NCBI RefSeq assembly: GCF_002979555.1
Contig: NZ_PCOZ01000014.1
Coordinates: 40,947-104,946, forward strand
Length of the DNA stretch: 64,000 bases
DNA from: Pseudomonas sp. MYb60
GTDB taxonomy: Bacteria; Pseudomonadota; Gammaproteobacteria; Pseudomonadales; Pseudomonadaceae
Direction: 5' to 3'
The notes under the pieces were generated by a model, which saw only the letters and a program-made list of their open reading frames with translations, was not told the origin of the DNA and ran no database searches. Every line of letters begins with the position of its first letter. The first letter of the stretch is position 1. The position numbers and the translations under genes are program-made. Positions 25,676-33,839 of the stretch are shown here, piece by piece.

Positions 25676-25775
25676 GTGAACCCCTCCAGGGCGCGAACTT
25701 TTCTACCCGCGCCCATAACATCGATGAACCATCGCCGTTACCGAGGCGATAGCCTTCTGACCTGCGTGTCCCGCT

Positions 25776-27116
25776 TTACAACCGGTTTTGGAAAGCGATG
25801 ACACCCTGTTCGAAAGCCGCGAGCATTTCTTCTACTTCAACATCGGAAATGGTCAGCGGAGGGCAGAACATCAGCCACTCACCGTAGGTCGCACCTGCAG
25901 TTCGGCGCGAAAACAGCAGCAAGCCGTACTCTCGGCAGATCAATCCGATTTGCTCACTGGCACGCATTTCATCGGGGAAAATTTCTTTGGTGTCCTTATC
26001 CACTACGATTTCAATCGCCATGTGCAAGCCGATACCGCGAATGTCGCCAATGACCCTTGTTCTTTGCTTGAGCTCCTCCAGGCGGGCACGGATTCGCTCA
26101 CCGAGCACAGCTGCCCGTGGCATCAGCTCTTCATCCTCCAGCACTTGCAGCACCATGTTTGATGCAGCACATCCCAGCGGGTTGGCAGAGTAGGTGTGAC
26201 CGTGCTTGAACCCACCGGATCGGCGGACGTCTTCAACCATTGAGGACGAGGCGATGACCGCACCTAGGGGTGCGTAGGAACCACTGACGCCTTTGGCCAG
26301 CGTGACAATGTCAGGGCGGCAATCTGGCCAGTGATGACCGGCAAGAAATTTCCCTGTACGGCCGGCGCCACTCATGATCTCGTCGTAGATCATCAAGACG
26401 CCGTAGCGGTCGCAGATCTCGCGGCACCGGTTGTAATAGCTCGTGGGCGAAACCAAGGCGCCTGTTGAAACACCACCTACCGGCTCAATCATGAATGCCA
26501 GCACTGTCTCTGGGCCCTGGGCGATGATGGTGTCTTCGAGTTGTTGGACGCAGCGATTAACCACATCATCAACAGTTTCATGAGCTGCCCTGCGATACAG
26601 CAGTGGAGCATCGACTTTCGGCATTTCGACAAACATGGGCTTGTAGGCCCGGGCATAATCGGCATCACCGGTGATGCCAAGCAAAGCGGTAGTGGCACCG
26701 TGATAGGACGGCACCCTACTGATGATTTTGTAGCGACTAGCCTGATCCCGAGAGACGGCGACCTGGCGTGCGAACTTGATAGCGGATTCATTGGCCTCGG
26801 AACCACCCGAAACGAAGAACGCGGCCTCGAAGTTCCAACCACTCAATCGAGCCAGACGCTCGGCCAATGCCTGGCTTGGATCGTTATCCCAACGCATACT
26901 ATGTGCGTAGATGATTTTATTCATCTGTTCGCGCATCGCTTCGAGAACCCTGGGGTGTCCATGCCCAATGTTGACCGAGACAGCGCCTGAAGAGCCATCC
27001 AACAAACGCCTACCGGTATGATCCCAAATGTAAACACCTTCGCCGCGTACAACTTTTGGAAATTCCGCAGCACCGGTTGGAGTAATGAAATGCTGGTATC
27101 GCAAAGCCATGACCAA
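25776..27116 (-). CDS. Class III aminotransferase (PLP-dependent)
   Basis: 446 residues, usual length for omega- and beta-amino acid transaminases. The N-terminus has GVYIWDHTGRRLLDGSSG, the PLP-phosphate region is FVSGGSEANESAIKFARQ, the Asp pair is in LMIYDEIMSGAGRTG, and the Schiff-base Lys is in VTLAKGVSGSYAPLGAV. The start is MVMALRY at 27116 or MALRY at 27110. It lies 100 bases upstream of the thiolase-like gene on the same strand and downstream of an amino acid ABC importer, suggesting it removes the amino group of the imported compound. Confidence 0.9.
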   Translation of the reverse strand: MVMALRYQHFITPTGAAEFPKVVRGEGVYIWDHTGRRLLDGSSGAVSVNIGHGHPRVLEAMREQMNKIIYAHSMRWDNDPSQALAERLARLSGWNFEAAFFVSGGSEANESAIKFARQVAVSRDQASRYKIISRVPSYHGATTALLGITGDADYARAYKPMFVEMPKVDAPLLYRRAAHETVDDVVNRCVQQLEDTIIAQGPETVLAFMIEPVGGVSTGALVSPTSYYNRCREICDRYGVLMIYDEIMSGAGRTGKFLAGHHWPDCRPDIVTLAKGVSGSYAPLGAVIASSSMVEDVRRSGGFKHGHTYSANPLGCAASNMVLQVLEDEELMPRAAVLGERIRARLEELKQRTRVIGDIRGIGLHMAIEIVVDKDTKEIFPDEMRASEQIGLICREYGLLLFSRRTAGATYGEWLMFCPPLTISDVEVEEMLAAFEQGVIAFQNRL

Positions 27117-27359
27117 ACCCTCTTTTTGGGTATGAGTACGCCGTCAACTCATAAGTCGACAACCAATTTATTGAACACAACAGCCACCTTCCGCCATCTA
27201 AACCAGCGTCAATCAAACACGTTTAAGCACATCAGAACTTGACGAATCTTAAATAAGAAGCGCAACCAAATCTTACCGACAAACATGCCATGTTAGCGAC
27301 GCCACAAGCTCGATATACGGACTATGAAATTCCGACAGATGCCGAACTAAATCCCGCTT

Positions 27360-28118
27360 TTACCCCGTAGAAGCACGCTGCAAAAACCTAATCGTTCGTT
27401 CGTTTTTGGGATGATCAAACAATTGCTCGGGAGGCCCTTGCTCTATAATTTTGCCCCCATCCATGAACACTACTTCATCGGCCACTTCACGGGCGAAAGC
27501 CATTTCATGGGTGACCACAATCATCGTCATGCCCTGTTTGGCCAGATCACGCATGACATTTAACACTTCGCCCACAAGTTCAGGATCAAGTGCGCTAGTC
27601 GGTTCGTCAAACAGCATTGCATGCGGCCGCATCGCCAATGCTCTCGCAATCGCGACTCGTTGCTTCTGCCCGCCTGAAATTTCATCCGGAAAGTAATCAG
27701 CCCGCTGCGCCAACCCCACTCGGGCCAATAATTCCTGGGCCAATTTTTTGGCCTCTTTGGGTCGGTACCCTTTAACGGTTACAGGGCCTTCCATCACGTT
27801 TTGCAGCACGCTCATATGAGGAAACAGATTAAAGTCCTGAAACACCATTCCCAGACGGGCACGCACTGCGGATATTTGCTTACGGCTATGCGGCTTAGCG
27901 ATACCAGATTCTGAATCAAAGAAAATACGCTGACCATCTAGAAGTATCAGTCCGGAGTCAGGGTGCTCGAGGTAGTTAATGCACCTGAGTAACGTGGACT
28001 TGCCGCTGCCGGACGGCCCAATAATGACCACTACCTTACCGGTCTCAATCTTTAGATTGATTCCCCGTAACACCTCGTGATCACCGTAAGCCTTGTTCAA
28101 ACTCTTGAGCTCAATCAT
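27360..28118 (-). CDS. Polar amino acid ABC importer, ATPase
   Basis: 252 residues from the ATG at 28118 (MIELKSLNKAYGDHEVL), which follows GGGAGAG. A longer reading frame runs upstream but overlaps the permease gene. Walker A GPSGSGKSTLLR, Q-loop MVFQDFNLFPH, signature ISGGQKQRVAIARAL, Walker B AMLFDEPTSALDPE and switch His in VVTHEMAF are all present. The GlnQ/HisP-type ATPase partners the permease with which it overlaps. Confidence 0.95.
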   Translation of the reverse strand: MIELKSLNKAYGDHEVLRGINLKIETGKVVVIIGPSGSGKSTLLRCINYLEHPDSGLILLDGQRIFFDSESGIAKPHSRKQISAVRARLGMVFQDFNLFPHMSVLQNVMEGPVTVKGYRPKEAKKLAQELLARVGLAQRADYFPDEISGGQKQRVAIARALAMRPHAMLFDEPTSALDPELVGEVLNVMRDLAKQGMTMIVVTHEMAFAREVADEVVFMDGGKIIEQGPPEQLFDHPKNERTIRFLQRASTG

Positions 28119-28833
28119 TGATCTCTCCCACGGCTGATCCTTGTGCATCAGGTGCAGCACGCGTGACTTTGCGCCGGTAACCACCCTGCGTGCGTTTTTC
28201 CAAGCGCCGAACCAGCAACGCGCAGGGATAGCTTACTGCGAGATAGAGCACGCCACAGATGGTATAAACAGTAAAGTATTCATAATTGCGCACCGCGATA
28301 ATTTGACCCGCAAACATCAACTCTTGCAACGTAACAACCGATGCAAGAGCGCTATCTTTGAAGAGCGCAATCAAATAATTACCGAGCGATGGAAGTGTTA
28401 AGCGTATTGCCTGTGGAAGAATAACTCGGCGAAAGGCTTGGAATTCACTCATTCCCATAGCCGCTGCCGCCTCTCGCTGTCCTTGCGCTATGCCATTGAT
28501 CCCACCGCGATAAACTTCACTCAGGTAAGCAATCATGCTCATTGAGAGGCCGATTACAGCAGCACTGAATGGCGCAACTTTGATACCCATTAGAGGGAAA
28601 ACGTAGTACACATAAATCAGTTGCAGGATGACAGGTGTGCCCCGCATCACTTCAACATAGACATGGGCCAGAGCACGCACGAGCCTGAATCGGGACAACT
28701 GTGCTAGTGCGACCGGTATCGCCAGCACCGCACTCAAACTAAAAACGATTACCGTCAAGAGGACTGTAAGTCCAAGGCCCTTGAGAAACATAGGCCAGTA
28801 GTCGAGTACGACTGAAAAATTAAATAAGTCCAT
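28111..28833 (-). CDS. Polar amino acid ABC importer, permease
   Basis: 240 residues, five to six membrane segments, first at about 17-45. The EAA loop that docks the ATPase reads EAAAAMGMSEFQAFRRVILPQA (about residues 136-157), typical of the His/Glu/Gln transporter family, and RGTPVILQLIYVYY precedes it. Its stop overlaps the ATPase start by 8 bases. One permease type is present, so the channel is presumably a homodimer. Confidence 0.94.
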   Translation of the reverse strand: MDLFNFSVVLDYWPMFLKGLGLTVLLTVIVFSLSAVLAIPVALAQLSRFRLVRALAHVYVEVMRGTPVILQLIYVYYVFPLMGIKVAPFSAAVIGLSMSMIAYLSEVYRGGINGIAQGQREAAAAMGMSEFQAFRRVILPQAIRLTLPSLGNYLIALFKDSALASVVTLQELMFAGQIIAVRNYEYFTVYTICGVLYLAVSYPCALLVRRLEKRTQGGYRRKVTRAAPDAQGSAVGEIND

Positions 28834-28851
28834 ACGTCACCCCGAGCGTTC

Positions 28852-29718
28852 TCAGTCTTTATCAAGCGGGTGAAGAAACAGGTTGCGATTGCTAAGGCCG
28901 TACTTTTTCAGAATCGCAGCGACTTCGCCCGTTCCTCGCACCTCAGCCAGCGCCTGGGTGTACGCCGCACGGAATGTGCAGTCATCTTTGCGCAAACCAT
29001 AGCGGGCATAGCCATACCCGTACCGTGTAATCATTTCTTCGGGAACCGGGACGTCTTTGAGTTGCTTGATTGGAAGTTTCGGATTGGATTTGACCCAATC
29101 GGCAACGGTTACGTCATCTTCCAATACCGCATCGACGCGTGCGGTGCTGAGTGCACCAATCTCCTGCTCGGCACCAGGGAAGGCAACTGATTCAGCACCA
29201 ATTTTGCGCAGGTACTCATCAGCGGCAGATCCCACAACGGCACCGACTTTCTTGCCCTTAAGATCGGCATAAGAGCTGATTTGCAGTTCGGAATTGGCTG
29301 GCAATACGATTATCGGGCCGTACCACCAAGATGGGCCGGTAAAGCTGATGGCTTTTATGCGATCAGGCGTGACATGGATATTGGTGCCGATTACGTCTAT
29401 TCTTTTGGAGATAAGCCCAGGTACCAACTGACCGACCGGCGTAACTTCATATTTTACGGACGTGATGCCCATCCACTTGAACGCGGCCTCGTTGATCTCT
29501 ACGTCTATACCCTCGGCCTTGCCGGTCGTGGTATTGAGATAGGAGTGAGGAGGCGCTGAAACAATTCCAACAGTGACGCCGTCCTTGAGGTACTGACTGA
29601 AAGAATTATCACCACACTTTTCGTAGGTTGGGGATACCTCGTAAGCCAGCGCGGGCATAGAGAAGTTTGCGACCACGGCGAAACATACAGCCGTCAAAAC
29701 ACGTTCGCGAGCGTTCAT
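28852..29718 (-). CDS. Polar amino acid ABC importer, periplasmic binding protein
   Basis: 288 residues from the ATG at 29718; AGGAAT lies 12 bases upstream. The upstream in-frame extension has no family support. Signal peptide (VLTAVCFAVVANFSMPALA, cleavage near 26) and family-3 features: GKAEGIDVEINEAAFKWMG, RIDVIGTNIHVTPDR, DLKGKKVGAVVGS. Ligand is an amino acid or amino compound, not identified. It is the first gene of the importer operon; a GntR-type palindrome lies upstream at 30007-30016. Confidence 0.92.
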   Translation of the reverse strand: MNARERVLTAVCFAVVANFSMPALAYEVSPTYEKCGDNSFSQYLKDGVTVGIVSAPPHSYLNTTTGKAEGIDVEINEAAFKWMGITSVKYEVTPVGQLVPGLISKRIDVIGTNIHVTPDRIKAISFTGPSWWYGPIIVLPANSELQISSYADLKGKKVGAVVGSAADEYLRKIGAESVAFPGAEQEIGALSTARVDAVLEDDVTVADWVKSNPKLPIKQLKDVPVPEEMITRYGYGYARYGLRKDDCTFRAAYTQALAEVRGTGEVAAILKKYGLSNRNLFLHPLDKD

Positions 29719-30036
29719 GACTAAATTCCTACCTAACGTGATTAATTGAAATTGTTGGAACCGTTGGGTGGCAGTTACAAAGGTGAAGCACCGAAGGATA
29801 CAGGGCTCATAAAGCACAGCTCTGCAAACCGGTTTTTCCATTCGAATCTCTTATTCGCATAACATCAGACAGGAAAAGCTCATCCACTCTTCCAGCAACC
29901 CCTCATCCCTGACAGGTGTAGCCGTAAGTCGAATGCTCGGTCATACAAACCACTATGACCTAACTCGCACAACCCTTAATAGATGTACTTTTGTCGGTTT
30001 GTACTCATGTATACATTGCTACCTTAAAAAAACCAC
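29719..30036. promoter_or_regulatory. Control region of the ABC importer operon
   Basis: 318 bases between the binding-protein gene and the 3' end of the GntR gene. No supported gene. It holds the palindrome at 30007-30016 and a relatively AT-rich stretch at about 29935-30035 where the importer promoter should lie on the minus strand. Confidence 0.4.
30007..30016. promoter_or_regulatory. GntR-type operator upstream of the importer
   Basis: ATGTATACAT, a perfect 10-bp palindrome with the GTATAC core also found upstream of the gntR gene. This core is common for VanR/FadR-type GntR sites. It suggests the adjacent GntR protein controls the importer. Confidence 0.6.
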
Positions 30037-30714
30037 CTACGCGGTGATTTCCTCAAGTTTGAGGGAAGAGTCGGCGTTCACACCTTCCAACACATGCGGC
30101 ACGAGAGCCTTCTTGAATTGAACAAGGTCGTAGGTCTTTAAAATTTCCAGTAAGCGCTCGTGATCTTCATATACTTTGATGTTTGGAACCCTCAACCCCA
30201 CGGCAATCAGAATCTTGCGAGACATCCGATCCCAAATATCCACCAGTGTACGGTTACCACTTGCCAGGTAAATGGCACGATGAAAGTCCATATCCGCTTG
30301 GGCGGCGAGAAATGCCGAACCTTTACGTATTGCACCTTGAAGATTGTGTAGAGCATCTTCAAAAGGCTCTAACAGCCTCTTGTCTTTAGCAATCGCACTC
30401 ATTGCCAACTCCACTGCGTGAGTCTCCAGTATCACTCGTACAGACAACATCTGCTCCAGCGACTCCCGATCTACATCTATTAGACATATCTCACGGTTGG
30501 TGGTGACGACGATACCCTGGCTCTCAAGGGTCTTGAGGGCTTCACGGACAGGTACTCGACTAACGCCAAACGCCTCAGCCAGTTCAACCTCAATAAGGCG
30601 AGCACCAGGTGCAAGATGCCCGTGAATCGCAGCGCTCACGATAGAATCAGCCACCTGGTCTCCCAGAGTGCGGGAGCGCTCATTGGCTACAACCGGAAAT
30701 TTCGAAATCGCCAT
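30037..30714 (-). CDS. GntR-family regulator with FCD domain
   Basis: 225 residues from the ATG at 30714. Winged helix at the N-terminus (LIEVELAEAFGVSRVPVREALKTLESQGIV) and a C-terminal all-helical FCD sensor domain (SVRVILETHAVELA, DMDFHRAIYLASGN, DHERLLEILKTYD) with the metal-binding Asp/His residues. It lies upstream of the importer on the same strand, and matching GTATAC palindromes lie before its own gene and before the importer. It probably represses the amino-compound operon until the ligand or an intermediate binds. Confidence 0.9.
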   Translation of the reverse strand: MAISKFPVVANERSRTLGDQVADSIVSAAIHGHLAPGARLIEVELAEAFGVSRVPVREALKTLESQGIVVTTNREICLIDVDRESLEQMLSVRVILETHAVELAMSAIAKDKRLLEPFEDALHNLQGAIRKGSAFLAAQADMDFHRAIYLASGNRTLVDIWDRMSRKILIAVGLRVPNIKVYEDHERLLEILKTYDLVQFKKALVPHVLEGVNADSSLKLEEITA

Positions 30715-30752
30715 CACTCTCACCTGTGGACGGTTTGACAGGACTCAACCGC

Positions 30753-30780
30753 AATGTATCTTAGTATACATAGATACATT
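30753..30780. promoter_or_regulatory. GntR-type operator upstream of the gntR gene
   Basis: A 9-bp perfect inverted repeat (AATGTATCT at 30753-30761 and AGATACATT at 30772-30780) enclosing a GTATAC palindrome (30764-30769). It is 39 bases upstream of the gntR start codon and fits autorepression. Confidence 0.65.
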
Positions 30781-30954
30781 GGTCATTCAACACCATTCGT
30801 CTAGCGAGTTCAGCGCCACGTTTCTGAACGACGTAGGAGGCACTGTGAAAGCCTCTCGAACGTTTGATGGGCTGCTGCCGGCTATCTCATGCGCTCCAGG
30901 CTGAGTGACATAACTGGTTGATGGGGCGAGGAAACAGGCCATGTTCTCACTGGA

Positions 30955-31082
30955 TATCCATTCTGTTGGGTGGTCGACCCTAAGGATGGCACCAGCGATT
31001 TTTTGAGGGGCCTCGCAGGCTCAACCATATCTGTTGGGTTGCTCCATGACGGCAAATCTGTGATTGGCGAGGATGGGACACC
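30955..31082 (+). pseudogene. Fragment of an inositol monophosphatase-family gene
   Basis: One frame reads PFCWVVDPKDGTSDFLRG and then GSTISVGLLHDGKSVIG. The motif WVVDPxDGTxxF is the metal-binding signature of inositol monophosphatase-type enzymes (usual length 250-270 residues). Neither the N-terminal nor the C-terminal part of the family is found around it, so this is a remnant of about 40 codons. No start codon or ribosome binding site serves it. Confidence 0.6.
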
Positions 31083-31709
31083 TGTTCAATACACCACTGA
31101 GGCCACCATGGCGAAGGTATCAAGCGTTTCAACATCACTATCCAAGCACAAAACCTCACTGCTACCGCACAACTACAGCGTGCCCACGGGAATACGGTAA
31201 GACACGTAGCCACCTCCCGCACAGGAGTGGCTCGCCTCGGTGGATATACAGGCGGCAATTACGCATCAGTTGCAGCCTTGCAGAGGCCGACACCTTTCCC
31301 GAAAACCTAGGATTGGGGGAGATGCAGTGATCGGAGCATATAAGGAAAAGATGGCAAGAGGCCCGTATTTGGATCACGTGTCACTCACTGCCTAGATGGG
31401 GTGTGAGCAAGCTGCGCGGTAAACAAGCGCAGAGAAATGCGAAAGCTTTCCAAAGGTTCAGCTTCAGGAGCAACTGAGGTGATTTGAAAATGATTAACGT
31501 GAGGCGCCTGAGAATAGGGGTTACAAAAACCCGCCTCATAACATACCGTTCGTCGGGAAGGATCCGACCTTGCCGACACCCTAAAATGTCAACATTGACA
31601 CGATTCTATAGGAGTCTTCGACAAGCAAAATATCAATCAAGATATTGAATTTAAACGATTTTTTGCAAAAATCTTAAAATTTCAATGCGAAGCCCAATCG
31701 GATAAGAAT
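31083..31709. other. Non-coding debris at the right end of the island
   Basis: About 630 bases with only short open frames on both strands, none of which I can assign. The last 100 bases before the endA 3' half are AT-rich and contain a GATTTTT/AAAAATC inverted repeat. It looks like decayed sequence left by earlier rearrangements. Confidence 0.4.
31698..31705. repeat. Right terminal inverted repeat of the island
   Basis: TCGGATAA, the reverse complement of 17012-17019, five bases before endA text resumes. Confidence 0.4.
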
Positions 31710-32033
31710 GTAAACCGCGGTCGAAACAACTTCAGTTTTGGCTGGCTGCCGGTGCAACGCGGGCAGTACGGCTCATGCCTGACCCAGGTGGATTTCAAGG
31801 CCAAGAAGGTCATGCCGCGTCCGTCCATTCGCGGAATGATTGCCCGAACCTATTTCTACATGAGCAAGCAATAAGGGCTGCGCCTGTCAAAACAGGACCG
31901 CCAGCTCTACGAAGCCTGGAACAGGACCTACCCGGTGCAAGCCTGGGAGCGCCAGCGCAACCAGACGGTGGCCTGCGTGATGGGGCGTGGCAATGAATTT
32001 GTCGGCCCGGTGAATCTCAAGGCCCGTGGCTGA
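31710..32033 (+). pseudogene. endA: Endonuclease I, 3' half
   Basis: Continues EndA exactly where the 5' half stops: VNRGRNNFSFGWLPVQRGQYG, then IRGMIARTYFYMSKQ and YEAWNRTYPVQAWERQRN, ending at TGA 32031-32033. A TAA at 31872-31874 replaces a probable Tyr codon after MSKQ, so this half is also mutated. There is no promoter or start of its own. It shows that the chromosome was once continuous from 17010 to 31710. Confidence 0.92.
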
Positions 32034-32064
32034 AGGCGGGCGGGAACTCCGCCCAGCCTAAGCG

Positions 32065-32445
32065 TTACTGTGCGGGGGTGTGTTCGATGATTTCGGACAC
32101 GGTATCGGTTTTCTTGGCGCGGGCCATTTTCTCGTTGAGCAGGGTTTGCTTGGCCTCGGCTTCGGCCCTGGTCGCGAACGGGCCCAGCAGCACTTCGTCC
32201 TTGCCGTCGACTTTGACGATATAAAAATTGAAACCATGTTCCAGCAACCAGGCGGTCAGGTCGGTAATCGCCTGCAACTTATGGTCGGGCGGACCTACCC
32301 GCACGTCCCATTCCTGAGCGGCAATCGCACCGGCCTGAGGCTGGCTTTCGACCACGGCAGGCTTGGCCTTGGGGGCGTCTACGCGCTTGCCTTCACCGCA
32401 ACCGGCCAATGCCAACACCGCAATTGCCATCGCTACTTTACGCAC
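32065..32445 (-). CDS. SPOR-domain lipoprotein
   Basis: 126 residues. Lipoprotein signal MAIAVLALAGCGEG places the lipidated Cys at residue 16; the C-terminal half (LTAWLLEHGFNFYIVKVDGKDEVLLGPFATRAEAEAKQTLL) has the SPOR fold pattern with the GPF turn. SPOR domains bind denuded peptidoglycan at division sites. The gene is convergent with endA, a neighbour that would date from before the island. Confidence 0.8.
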   Translation of the reverse strand: MRKVAMAIAVLALAGCGEGKRVDAPKAKPAVVESQPQAGAIAAQEWDVRVGPPDHKLQAITDLTAWLLEHGFNFYIVKVDGKDEVLLGPFATRAEAEAKQTLLNEKMARAKKTDTVSEIIEHTPAQ

Positions 32446-32692
32446 TGCCCTGCTCCTTTAAGGATAAAGAGGCGACTTTATCATTCACTGTCTATTCTGG
32501 CCGTCATAAACGTTGGCTTAAACAATGCGAATGATGTATCGCAGACCTGTATGATGCCGCCATGGGAATTAATGTCGCCTCTATGCGTCCTAAAAGAGGC
32601 AGTCACAGGGAAGCGCTTAGCAGTAAGCTACACACATCCGACACCTGCCCTGTCTGAAACATGTGTCCTTAAAAGTAATCAAGGAGAAGTCC
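32446..32692 (+). promoter_or_regulatory. Upstream region and leader of rsmE
   Basis: 247 bases containing the rsmE promoter. A short hairpin (GCTTA, loop GCAG, TAAGC) lies at 32615-32628 and an AGGGA sequence at about 32608; the ribosome binding site AAGGAG itself fits the GGA core that Rsm proteins recognise, so autoregulation is possible. Confidence 0.4.
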
Positions 32693-32887
32693 ATGCTTAT
32701 ACTCACCCGCAAAGTCGGTGAAAGCATAAACATCGGTGATGACATCACGATCACCATCCTGGGCGTAAGCGGCCAGCAAGTACGAATCGGCATCAATGCT
32801 CCGAAAGACGTTGCCGTACATCGTGAGGAAATCTACCAGCGCATCCAGGCCGGCCTGACTGCTCCGGACAAAAACCAGACGCCTTGA
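32693..32887 (+). CDS. rsmE: RNA-binding regulator of the CsrA/RsmA family, RsmE type
   Basis: 64 residues starting MLILTRKVGESINIGDD, with VRIGINAPKDVAVHREEIYQRI containing the RNA-binding R44-type Arg. It represses translation by binding GGA motifs and is titrated by Gac-controlled small RNAs. The sequence fits RsmE better than RsmA, which has MLILTRRCAESL. ATG at 32693 follows AAGGAG; an in-frame upstream start is not needed. The paralogue assignment is from remembered sequence and is less sure than the family. Confidence 0.85.
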   Translation: MLILTRKVGESINIGDDITITILGVSGQQVRIGINAPKDVAVHREEIYQRIQAGLTAPDKNQTP

Positions 32888-32960
32888 AGTGCACCCAGTA
32901 GCCAGCCCTTTCGTTCACTGTAACGGCTGGCGAAGACTCACAGGCCACGGCACATCTGCA

Positions 32961-33638
32961 TCAGCCCGCATGACTGTGCAAGTGCAACAGGCCATCAGCG
33001 TCGCGCTGCACCCGGAGCTGTTCGTAACCGTCAATCGAGGCGTGCTGCGTCACCATGGGTGTGTGGTGTGTCGCCGTCACCACCATCACATCCGCCCCCG
33101 CCGCTTCCCCCGCACGAATGCCCACCGTCGCATCCTCGAACACTAGGCAGTCCTGCACGGGAACACCCAGGCGTTGGGCCCCCAGCACATAACACGCGGG
33201 ATTCGGCTTGCCGAGGGCCACATCTTCTGCCGTTACCAGCGCAGCCGGCGGCGCAATGCCTGCGGCTTGCAAGCGACGCAACGCCAGTGCCCGAGGAGCG
33301 GAGGTCACCAAGGCCCATTGATCACCCGGCAGGCTGTTCAAAAACTCGATAGCACCGGCAATCGCCACGACCCCCTCGACATCGTCGATCTCGGCCTGGG
33401 TAATCCACTGCGCCTCGACTTCAGGATCAACACCGGGCAATGACTGGCGCGTGATCGTGTCGATCGCGCGAGCGCCGTGGATGGTGGTCAGGAAGCGCGG
33501 CACATCCAGGCCATGCCGCTCGGCCCAGGTGCTCCACACACGCTCGGCGGCAGCGATGGAGTTGAGCAGAGTACCGTCCATATCAAACAGAAAAGCGCGG
33601 TAAGGGCGGGCGATTACGGCTGGACCAGGGATCGACAC
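32961..33638 (-). CDS. HAD-superfamily phosphatase, subfamily IA
   Basis: 225 residues from GTG at 33638 after AAGGAA. The reading frame stays open far upstream over the two-component genes, but the recognisable protein begins only there. Motif I FLFDMDGTLLNS, motif II VTSAPRALAL, Lys in LGKPNPACYVLG and motif IV VFEDATVGIRAGEAAGA are complete. Similar to sugar-phosphate phosphatases of the GpH/YfbT group; substrate unknown. It converges on rsmE. Confidence 0.88.
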   Translation of the reverse strand: MSIPGPAVIARPYRAFLFDMDGTLLNSIAAAERVWSTWAERHGLDVPRFLTTIHGARAIDTITRQSLPGVDPEVEAQWITQAEIDDVEGVVAIAGAIEFLNSLPGDQWALVTSAPRALALRRLQAAGIAPPAALVTAEDVALGKPNPACYVLGAQRLGVPVQDCLVFEDATVGIRAGEAAGADVMVVTATHHTPMVTQHASIDGYEQLRVQRDADGLLHLHSHAG

Positions 33639-33839
33639 GGCGTGAATTCCTTGTGAGTGGGAACGATGCAAAGGGCCGGAGCAATCTACGGACCGCCTGC
33701 GCGCTTGTAAACGCTGCCAGCACGACGGGCCTTTGATTACAAACTTGTCATCCTTCTGTTGGCGGGCTGTCCGGGACGCTTGGTTACCGTGAAATGACTG
33801 CCATGACGTGGCACCCACCCCACAACCCGAGTAATCCTC

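Larger units (their letters stand above)
17011..31709. mobile_element. Metabolic genomic island inserted in endA (about 14.7 kb)
   Basis: The region between the two endA halves. It carries two catabolic gene sets with their own regulators and several hundred bases of gene debris at its right end. Short inverted repeats (TTATCCGA / TCGGATAA) lie at its two edges. No integrase, transposase or tRNA is visible inside, and the two endA flanks show no clean target duplication, so the mechanism of entry is unknown. Confidence 0.85.

Noticed and set aside
31385..31579. 64-codon minus-strand frame near the right end of the island
   Set aside because: No recognisable family, no ribosome binding site and it lies among decayed sequence.
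17007..31710. Target-site duplication around the endA island
   Set aside because: The five bases beside the two inverted repeats (GAGGT, GAATG) agree in too few positions.
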